Positions 1-6,500 of a stretch of 9,263 nt of DNA are shown here, piece after piece. The stretch covers positions 1-9,263 of the forward strand of contig JBAWXL010000187.1 of assembly GCA_037144095.1 (NCBI GenBank), written 5' to 3'. The DNA is from CAIXTV01 sp037144095. Lineage in GTDB: Bacteria > Bacteroidota > Bacteroidia > Bacteroidales > CAIXTV01. A model generated the notes under the pieces. It made no database searches. It was not told the DNA's origin and was given only the letters and a program-made list of their open reading frames with translations. Numbering within the stretch: the stretch's first letter is position 1; each line of letters opens with the position of its first letter. The translations under genes and the position numbers were made by a program.

Positions 1-569
1 CCACCGCAATGGGCACTTTTAGTGGTTTAACTGCCGCAGCCGCCGAAGTGATGGCTTATCATGACGACCTTAAAGCTGCACGCACAGCACAGCACGGAAA
101 TATTGGCGATTATAAAACCGATAGCTCAGATGTGATTGATGCCATAGATGCCCTTATATTACAACAAAACCGCAATCTTGGTTTTTTAAGATTCTTCTAT
201 TCGCTGGGTCCCGATCCACAAAAAAAGATCAATTCATTTTTCGATTTGAGTAAAATTATGCATCATGGTCATGATAAAAAATATCTGAAACATATCCCCG
301 CCGGTGGATTCGTAAAAATTTGTATTCATCACAGTTTAGCTACCGATAAATTCAGAATTTTGGTAGACGGGACCGAAGATGTATATATCAGTTCAGCCAT
401 CAATAATAAGACTCCCGGTAAGACTACGGATTTCAAAGCCACTGCAGGAGTCCAATACGAAAAACCATCCACACAAGTATTATCCGATCTCACAAAAACC
501 CATATCATAGCCACCAATTCAAGCTTGACTACGGCAACACATATTGTTTTTGAGATTATTGAGGAATGA
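1..569 (+). CDS. Hypothetical protein, probably 5'-truncated by the window edge
   Basis: I do not recognise a named family. The first ATG is at 9, but the two codons visible upstream are also open, so the gene may start before the window. Numbered from that ATG, the protein has 186 residues. It has no signal peptide or membrane segment, so it is probably cytoplasmic. The N-terminal half looks helical, with an Ala-rich stretch (residues 8-13), a charged segment containing QHGNIGDYK (28-36) and a hydrophobic helix around 41-63. A conserved-looking His/Lys-rich core follows: FFDLSKIMHHGHDKKYLKHI (77-96). The C-terminal half (about 100-186) reads as alternating beta strands and ends in an acidic tail. 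The single Cys (105) and scattered His residues do not form a metal-site motif I can name. The gene ends just before a strong terminator, so it is the last gene of its transcript. Its function is unknown; that the frame is a real gene is fairly secure. Confidence 0.7.
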   Translation, partial: TAMGTFSGLTAAAAEVMAYHDDLKAARTAQHGNIGDYKTDSSDVIDAIDALILQQNRNLGFLRFFYSLGPDPQKKINSFFDLSKIMHHGHDKKYLKHIPAGGFVKICIHHSLATDKFRILVDGTEDVYISSAINNKTPGKTTDFKATAGVQYEKPSTQVLSDLTKTHIIATNSSLTTATHIVFEIIEE

Positions 570-576
570 AATTAGC

Positions 577-614
577 AAAAGCTTCCCTCTTTCGAAAAGA
601 TGGAAGCTTTTTTT
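577..614 (+). terminator. Intrinsic (Rho-independent) terminator of the first gene
   Basis: The arms AAAAGCTTCC (577-586) and GGAAGCTTTT (602-611) are perfectly complementary. The stem continues after one C/T mismatch (587/601) with five further pairs (588-592 with 596-600) around a three-base CGA loop. The 3' arm runs into an uninterrupted T tract (608-614). The stem starts 7 bases after the stop codon at 569, so it ends the upstream transcript and separates it from the secreted-protein gene that follows. Confidence 0.88.
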
Positions 615-676
615 GCATTGAAAAAACTGAACTTTTGGGGAATGTTATTTGAATTTGAAATTAATATTTTGAAGAT

Positions 677-1561
677 ATGAGAAAGATAATGGTGGTTTTT
701 TTGATAATGATTCTTGCAAAAGGATTGGTGGGACAAAACTATATTCCACTTCCAATGGATAGTGCAATTTGGTGTTCTACTTATGGATGCTCATTACCTA
801 ATCCGGGTTGGTGTGATAGAAATTACCAGTATTCAACAGCGGGAGATACAATAATAAATTTACTCCATTATACTAAAATACATAGAACTGAATCAGGGAT
901 GTTCCCCTGTGGTTGTTATTCCAATTTTGGTGCAATTCGTCAAGATACCCTTGCACGGAAAGTGTATGTAAGAATGGATTCTACTGACACCATATTATAT
1001 GACTTTTCCCAACAAATTGGAGATACTGTGCATTCAGTTATATTTAATTATCTTTGTTCTTCTGAAATAATTAAAGTAGTAAAAATTGATTCTGTTTTAA
1101 TTGATACTGTTTTTCATAGGAGATTAGCTTTAAAAGGCAATATATGTCTGGCAGATACTATGTATTTTATTGAAGGGATTGGAGGTTCTGGGGGCTTATT
1201 TGAAATGGCTAATGGATTCGAATGGGGTGGGACTTTAATATGTGTTTCACATTACAATCAAAAAATATATCAGAGTCAACTTTATGAATGTCCTATTATT
1301 ATTGGTATTTATGAAAATAAACCAGATGCAATCATAAAAGTTTATCCTAATCCAACCGAAGATAAAATAACCCTTGAAAACCCTTCAATAATTAAAGACA
1401 AATCAATTACAATCTACAATCTTCAAGGGCAACTCCTCATGCAGCAAACTGCCAAAGAAGGAAAAATAGAAATAGATGTTTCAGGCTTACTAAAAGGGAT
1501 GTATTTTGTCAGAGTAGAAACAGATGAAGGTATGATTTGTGGTAAGTTTGTGAAGGAGTAA
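677..1561 (+). CDS. Secreted protein with T9SS type A (Por) C-terminal sorting domain
   Basis: This 294-residue protein is built for export to the cell surface. A Sec signal peptide (about residues 1-19: basic MRK, then a hydrophobic core ending in GLVG) leads it to the periplasm. The last ~75 residues match the T9SS type A sorting domain: VYPNPTEDKITL (222-233), a central IYNLQGQLL (246-254), then GMYFVRVETDEG (274-285) and the end GKFVKE. The T9SS translocon normally removes this domain while passing the cargo over the outer membrane. The body (20-215) has the repeated pattern of a common but uncharacterised Bacteroidota cargo type: GDTIINLLHYTKIHR (56-70), GAIRQD (85-90), KVYVRM (95-100), LYDFSQQIGDT (107-117), IEGIGGSGGLF (165-175). 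Cysteines at 33, 38, 46, 78, 80, 127, 157, 189 and 205 suggest disulfides. The start at 677 gives a proper signal peptide; an in-frame Met at residue 5 is an alternative. No catalytic motif is visible, so the activity is unknown. Confidence 0.9.
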   Translation: MRKIMVVFLIMILAKGLVGQNYIPLPMDSAIWCSTYGCSLPNPGWCDRNYQYSTAGDTIINLLHYTKIHRTESGMFPCGCYSNFGAIRQDTLARKVYVRMDSTDTILYDFSQQIGDTVHSVIFNYLCSSEIIKVVKIDSVLIDTVFHRRLALKGNICLADTMYFIEGIGGSGGLFEMANGFEWGGTLICVSHYNQKIYQSQLYECPIIIGIYENKPDAIIKVYPNPTEDKITLENPSIIKDKSITIYNLQGQLLMQQTAKEGKIEIDVSGLLKGMYFVRVETDEGMICGKFVKE

Positions 1562-1605
1562 ACTTGCCTTTTGCCTAATCCCCTTTAGCCCACCAGCTTA
1601 TAAAA

Positions 1606-1634
1606 GAACAGCCCAAGCAATGTAAGGGCTGTTC
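1606..1634. terminator. Probable bidirectional terminator between convergent genes
   Basis: GAACAGCCC (1606-1614) and GGGCTGTTC (1626-1634) form a perfect 9-bp stem with an 11-base loop. It sits between the stop of the plus-strand T9SS cargo gene (1561) and the stop of the minus-strand cytochrome gene (1656). The minus-strand exit reads TTTTATAAG straight after the stem; the plus-strand exit has only a weaker T-rich stretch (AGTATTTTCATT). It may therefore work better for the minus-strand genes. The location and the GC-rich stem make the terminator role likely. Confidence 0.75.
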
Positions 1635-1655
1635 AGTATTTTCATTAAAAGAAAA

Positions 1656-2045
1656 CTATTTCTTTTTAGGAGAATTAAGTGTTGCTGCCCAATCGCAAAT
1701 AGCTTTAATTTCTTCTTTAGTCAGCACAGCTTCAGGATGTTTTTCTTTGAATTTCTTTGGAGGCATTTTATCTTTGGAAACTTTATTGCAAATTGCTTCA
1801 GCTTTTGAGGCTTGTTTTTTTGCAGGATAAGCATCCCATTTTGATAAATTAAGAACAGAAATTGCCATTCCACCTGCAGGTTCGGCATGACAAGTAGCAC
1901 AAGATTTTTTGGTAATTTTTACAATTGCATCTGGAATTGGCTTGCCCACAGCTTCCGTTTTTTGTGCAGATGCCAGGTTGATGGTAACAAGCATGAAAAT
2001 TAAAATACTTGTTGCTGTTAAAGAAATTTTGATGAGTTTTTTCAT
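1656..2045 (-). CDS. Small exported c-type cytochrome / haem-binding protein
   Basis: This 129-residue protein has a clear Sec signal peptide (MKK, hydrophobic core, cleavage probably after ASA at residue 27), so it acts in the periplasm or at the envelope. The one haem-attachment motif is CATCH (residues 49-53): Cys49 and Cys52 would bind haem covalently and His53 would be one axial ligand. Met94 in DKMPPKKF is the likely second ligand. The Met-Pro-Pro arrangement followed by a C-terminal helix (LTKEEIKAICDWAATL, 108-123) resembles the Bacteroidota haem-binding domain (Pfam Haem_bd) and small class I cytochromes c. Two further cysteines, 86 and 117, flank the Met loop and could form a disulfide. 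The C-terminus is Lys-rich (SPKKK). It probably carries electrons or senses redox state or a ligand, but no partner enzyme is encoded nearby. The start lies 50 bases after the queA stop, with a promoter element in that gap and no Shine-Dalgarno sequence. Confidence 0.88.
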   Translation of the reverse strand: MKKLIKISLTATSILIFMLVTINLASAQKTEAVGKPIPDAIVKITKKSCATCHAEPAGGMAISVLNLSKWDAYPAKKQASKAEAICNKVSKDKMPPKKFKEKHPEAVLTKEEIKAICDWAATLNSPKKK

Positions 2046-2085
2046 GACATTAAATTTAATTGATAATTGAGGTTTTATTATATTA

Positions 2086-2093
2086 CAAAGATA
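2086..2093 (-). promoter_or_regulatory. Candidate Bacteroidota -7 promoter element (TAnnTTTG) of the cytochrome gene
   Basis: The minus strand reads TATCTTTG here, an exact match to the Bacteroidota sigma-ABfr -7 consensus TAnnTTTG. It lies 40 bases before the cytochrome start codon and immediately after the queA stop. No clear -33 TTTG is visible at the usual spacing, since that position falls inside the last codons of queA. The call rests on one short match plus a sensible position. Confidence 0.45.
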
Positions 2094-2095
2094 GT

Positions 2096-3151
2096 CTAAA
2101 TAATTAACATTGCATCACCGTAGGTGAGAAATTTATATTTATGCTCGATAGCTTCTTTATAAGCCTGCATCAGAAAATCGAAGCCGGAAAAAGAAGCCAC
2201 CAACATCTGCATCGACGACATCGGAGCATGGAAATTAGTTATCATTCGATTAGCAATACTGAAATCATAAGGAGGGAAAATAAATTTATTAGTCCAACCT
2301 TCATAAGGTTTCAACATGCCTGAAATGGTTACAGAGGTCTCAATAGCTTTCATTGAAGTGGTTCCAATGGCACAAACATTTTTTTTGTTTGCTTTTGCTT
2401 TATTCACAATTTCGCAGGTTTCGGGCAAAATGTACATTTCTTCAGAGTCCATTTTATGTTTGGTAAGATCTTCAACATCTATCGTTCTGAAATTACCTAA
2501 GCCTGCATGCAGAGTAATATCTGCAAAAGAAACTCCTTTAATTTCGAGGCGTTTAATCAATTCACGACTAAAATGCAAACCCGCGGTTGGTGCAACCACA
2601 GCTCCTTCATGCTTAGCATAAATTGTCTGATAACGCTCTTTATCTTCAGGCATAATTTTTCTTAATCTCTGAATTTCTTCCGGCAAAGGTGTTTCTCCCA
2701 ATTTTTTAAGTACTTTTTTAAATTCGTCATAAGTTCCATCAAATAGGAACCGTAAAGTTCTCCCCCTTGAAGTGGTATTATCAATTACTTCAGCCACTAA
2801 ATCATCATTGTTGCCAAAATAAAGTTTGTTTCCGATTCTGATTTTACGAGCAGGGTCAACCAGAACATCCCACAAGCGACTTTCAGCATTAAGTTCGCGA
2901 AGCAGGAAAACAGTAATTTTTGCACCTGTTTTTTCTTTTTCACCATACAGAAGTGCCGGAAAAACTTTTGTATTGTTCAAAATGAAAACATCACCATCGT
3001 CGAAATAGTTGAGAACATCTTTAAATATTTTATGTTCTATAGTTTGAGCTTTCCTGTTCAGAACCATTAATTTTGATTCATCACGCTGCGCTGAAGGAAA
3101 TTCAGCGATTAATTCTTGTGGTAATTTATACCTAAATTGAGATAATTTCAT
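2096..3151 (-). CDS. queA: S-adenosylmethionine:tRNA ribosyltransferase-isomerase QueA
   Basis: QueA transfers and isomerises the ribose part of S-adenosylmethionine onto 7-aminomethyl-7-deazaguanine at the wobble position (34) of GUN-anticodon tRNAs. The product is epoxyqueuosine, the last-but-one intermediate of queuosine; the enzyme is cytoplasmic. The 351 residues match the family's usual length, and its signature blocks appear in order: SAQRDESKLMVL (20-31), GDVFILNNTKVFPA (53-66), GAVVAPTAGLHF (183-194), LHAGLGNFR (214-222), GTTSMKAIE (263-271), MITNFHAPMSSMQMLVASFSG (303-323) and the C-terminal YKFLTYGDAMLI (339-350). The start Met fits the family's usual MKLSxFxYxLP opening. It has its own upstream promoter candidate and is followed after 50 bases by the cytochrome gene in the same direction. 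No other queuosine gene is in the window. Val186 in the GAVVAPTAGLHF block, where Ala is common, is a mild substitution; nothing suggests loss of function. Confidence 0.98.
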   Translation of the reverse strand: MKLSQFRYKLPQELIAEFPSAQRDESKLMVLNRKAQTIEHKIFKDVLNYFDDGDVFILNNTKVFPALLYGEKEKTGAKITVFLLRELNAESRLWDVLVDPARKIRIGNKLYFGNNDDLVAEVIDNTTSRGRTLRFLFDGTYDEFKKVLKKLGETPLPEEIQRLRKIMPEDKERYQTIYAKHEGAVVAPTAGLHFSRELIKRLEIKGVSFADITLHAGLGNFRTIDVEDLTKHKMDSEEMYILPETCEIVNKAKANKKNVCAIGTTSMKAIETSVTISGMLKPYEGWTNKFIFPPYDFSIANRMITNFHAPMSSMQMLVASFSGFDFLMQAYKEAIEHKYKFLTYGDAMLII

Positions 3152-3513
3152 GATATTGAAAATGTTATACTATAAAGAAGTAAGAATTGTTTGCAAAGTT
3201 AATACAATATGAAAGCGAAGTAAAGCACATTAACATCTTTTTTAAAATTTTGTTTTTTCCATAGCTGTTTTCCGCATAAAAAACACAATAATAAATGGTC
3301 ATAAATTATATCCTTACAAAGGAGTTTTTTAAAGTTAATAATCCATTAGAAAGTGTGAAAATAAACTCTGATCTAATCTTTTTAAAGCTGTAAATCGATA
3401 AAAAAATTGGAAATCTCCAATTCAGGATGATATTTCTGCATGTTATTAGAATAATAACGGAATAAAAACTGGCAAGCTTTTTCATAAATGAATTATTCGT
3501 AATAAAAAAACAG
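3152..3513. other. AT-rich intergenic region between the macroglobulin gene and queA
   Basis: This 362-base spacer follows the macroglobulin stop and precedes the queA start. Its clearest content is the queA promoter candidate at 3194-3201. A T tract lies directly after the macroglobulin stop on the minus strand (complement of 3504-3510), but I find no strong stem before it, so I do not call a terminator. Weak AT-only inverted repeats occur (TGTTTTTT at 3251-3258 with AAAAAACA at 3278-3285; GTTATT at 3442-3447 with AATAAC at 3453-3458). One 59-codon minus-strand frame (3306-3485) is open, but I do not consider it a gene. No RNA gene or recognisable coding remnant is visible. Confidence 0.6.
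3194..3201 (-). promoter_or_regulatory. Candidate Bacteroidota -7 promoter element (TAnnTTTG) of queA
   Basis: The minus strand reads TAACTTTG, an exact match to the TAnnTTTG consensus. It ends 42 bases before the queA start codon, nearly the same distance as the matching element upstream of the cytochrome gene. About 20 bases further upstream the strand reads GCTTTAC, a partial match to the -33 TTTG box. This suggests queA is transcribed on its own rather than by read-through from the macroglobulin gene. Confidence 0.5.
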
Positions 3514-6500
3514 CTACTTCTCGATCTTCACTCTAATTCCTTCGGAGTGTGCTCCGAATTCGGGAGCATACATGCACTCGATGGAGGTGATGCTGTTTGA
3601 ATACATGCCGCTTTGATTGGCTAAAAGCATATATTCGAACACATAGGTGCCTTTCGGAACCGACTCGAAGAAGAAATGGGTCGCTGCGTCGCGGGTGCTT
3701 TGGTAATAGCCCAAACCGTCCTGATATTTATACATAGAAATAACATTGACCGGCTCGAAACCAGCCGCGCGCATGTCTTTCATGTGAACATATTCCATTT
3801 CGCGATCGACACGAAGTTCGATGCGGACTTTTATTTTATCGCCCAAATTAATCTTGGTTGTAGCGGTAATTGGCTCAATGACGGGCCCTGTTGGAGTGTT
3901 GTATTCGCGGAAAAGTTTCTTTTCGAGTTTGAGCGGAGTTTGGTGCGGAGTGATTTTATCGAGTTGTTCGAAATATTGCCAATACAAGGCTCCCCATGCA
4001 ATGCCATCATCTGTTTTGGTGAGGGTAACGTTGCCCATTTCGGGTTTTATTTCATTGGCATTCCACGAAGTTTTGAAATATCCTGTTCCGGCTTCAACTT
4101 TCAGGTTATCAATTTTAGAAGGTTCGATGGTGGTGTTGCCTAATTTAATATCGACCAACTTATCGTTGGCGAGCACATCGGTTCCGCGGAGAAGCAATGC
4201 ATAACAAGCTTCAACAGTGGCTTTGGTTGTCTTCCAGTCCTGAGTTTGTTTTTGTTTGAGTAGCCAAACTTTCATCTTTTCGACAGAAGTCAAATCTTTT
4301 CCAACTTCATCAAAAGCCTCTATTAATAAAGACTGCGTTTCGATGGGGGCTTGATACCAATAATAACCGGCTTCCAAATCGCGCCAGTACATGCCCAGTT
4401 CCTCGTTGGAAAGAGATTTTTCTTTAAGAGATAAAATGATTTGCTGGGGTGTGTTTTTATAATCATAACGATTCAACGCCAAAGAAATCATACCCTGCAT
4501 ATAGAGGTTGAAGTCGAGCCAATAGGTGTTAGCCTGATTGAGGAAGTAATTGAAAGCCTCTTTGTTTTGGGCAGCAACGGCAATGTCTTTGAAATAGGAG
4601 CGAGCATATAGATATTGAATCTGATCGTTTCCGAGATGATTCTTAGCCATGTCTTTTGGATAATATTTCTTTATCCATTCATAATCTTCACGGATGCGAT
4701 TGTCTAAATAATTGACCCCTTTAGCCACAGCCGACCAAATACGGGTGTTTTCGTGAACATTCTTTACGCCAAGATGACCAAGATGTCCCATGCCGGTGAT
4801 GATGTGCTGGGTGATATAGCGACTGTCGGGCATGCCTTCCCACCAAGGCCATCCGCCATTGGAAGTCTGCATCTTCAATAATTTGTTGATGGCAGAGGAC
4901 AGTTCGTTGGACATTTTATTCAAGTCAAACAAGAGGGCAATACGATGTTTGCGTTCGGTTTCATTTTTAGCATCGAGCACCCAAGGTGTTTCTTCGAGCA
5001 TCACTATTTTCAGGTCTTGATTTTTTTCGAGATTGGACAGCAAAGCATCAGGAGTGAAGTTTTTCCAACTATCGAACACCTTTTTTATCTTGGGATTTGA
5101 GTTGGCAATATAGGAAGCGATGTTGTTTGCATAGTAGCGGCTGAAGGTTTGCTCGGCACATTCGTAAGGATATTCTATAAGATAAGGCAAGGCCTGAATG
5201 GCATACCAAGCCGGATTGGAGCTGAATTCGAGTGTAAGTTTATGATGCTTTAGTGTTGAAGATTGATTAGCATTGATAAGTTTATCGAAGGTAAAAGACT
5301 TTGTTTGCTTTCCATTTATCCAAAGCGGAAGCGATTCGGTGACCAGCATTCGATTGCTCAACACAGGCAAGGTATTTTCTTCGCCATCGCTAAAGGAACC
5401 CGCTTTAGCCACTACTTTATAAGTAAGTGCACCAATATTATCGGGTATCACAATGTCCCAGGAAGCGATGTCACTCATGCCGGCTTTACAGTTGAAGGAC
5501 TTAGGTGTATTGTTATTTAAGAAGATATTTATAGGTTGCGAAGTGGAAGCATCAGAGAATTCGATGGTGACGGTTCCATCGGTGATGTCTTTGTCGGAAA
5601 CGTTGGAGATTTTTGTTATGAAGGTCATGGTATCGCCAATACGGAAGAAACGTGGTGCATTGGGAAAGACCATCAAGTCTTTTTGAGTAACTAATTCCTT
5701 TTGAATGGAGCCCACTTTAAGGTCTTTGGTATAACTCATTCCCATCATTTTCCAACGTGTGAGGGCCTCGGGGATGGTGAATTTGATGTAGACGTTTCCG
5801 CCACTATCGGTTTGCAGTTGAGGATAGAAGAAGGCTGTCTCTGCAAAGTTGCTTCTGATTTGAACCGGGGCTGCAGATTCTTTATTGTCTTCTTCTTTAT
5901 CGCTTAAACTGACGCCTGCATCTTCAGCAAGTTCACCACCGGCAAAGCCACTCCATGCATAGGTTCCTCCGTTTTTCCCAGTTTGGGCTTTCTCAGCGAA
6001 CTTGGTTTTTGTTTTATCGCTATCTTTTTTAACAGCAGCGGTAGTTGTGAATTCGTCAACTACTGTATCATAAGCATCATTATGGGGAGTTCCATCATAG
6101 CCTTCTTCACTTTCTCCTTTAAAAGACCTCATCGCACCACGGTAATTATAATTCCCCACCAAATATAAACCCCATAAGTTTAACTGATCATAATATTGAT
6201 ATTTGGGATAATATTTATACGCTCTTGGGTTGTATTGTGTTGAGTTGTATCCAAGATCAAATGATTCGTTTGTGCTCCAACTCAAACTTGAGTAATATGA
6301 ATCCCAGAGATTGAAATACCAATTGTTAGGTTTGAAAGCGTCTAAGGATGCATCATACAATGTTGCCAGCATTTCGGCAGCTACCTTATCTCCTTGCTTG
6401 CCCATGATTTTAACTTTCCATTCTTCTTCCTGTCCCGGAACGAGTTTATTGCGGAAAGTTTCGAAAGAAATATCGAGCTTTTTATTGGTATAAGGCACCT

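Noticed and set aside
650..657. TGAATTTG upstream of the T9SS cargo gene, considered as a -7 promoter element
   Set aside because: It differs from TAnnTTTG at the conserved A and would leave a leader of only about a dozen bases, so the promoter of this gene remains unassigned.
3251..3285. Inverted repeat TGTTTTTT / AAAAAACA in the spacer upstream of queA, considered as a terminator or operator
   Set aside because: The stem is almost all A:T with a 19-base loop, and such pairs are expected by chance in DNA this AT-rich.
3306..3485. A 59-codon minus-strand frame beginning MKKLASFYSVIILITC, 28 bases after the macroglobulin stop
   Set aside because: The opening resembles a lipoprotein signal peptide, but the rest is Phe/Ile/Leu/Lys-rich, as expected from translating AT-rich spacer DNA. 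It has no family resemblance and no promoter element of its own. I treat it as chance; conservation in related genomes would change that.
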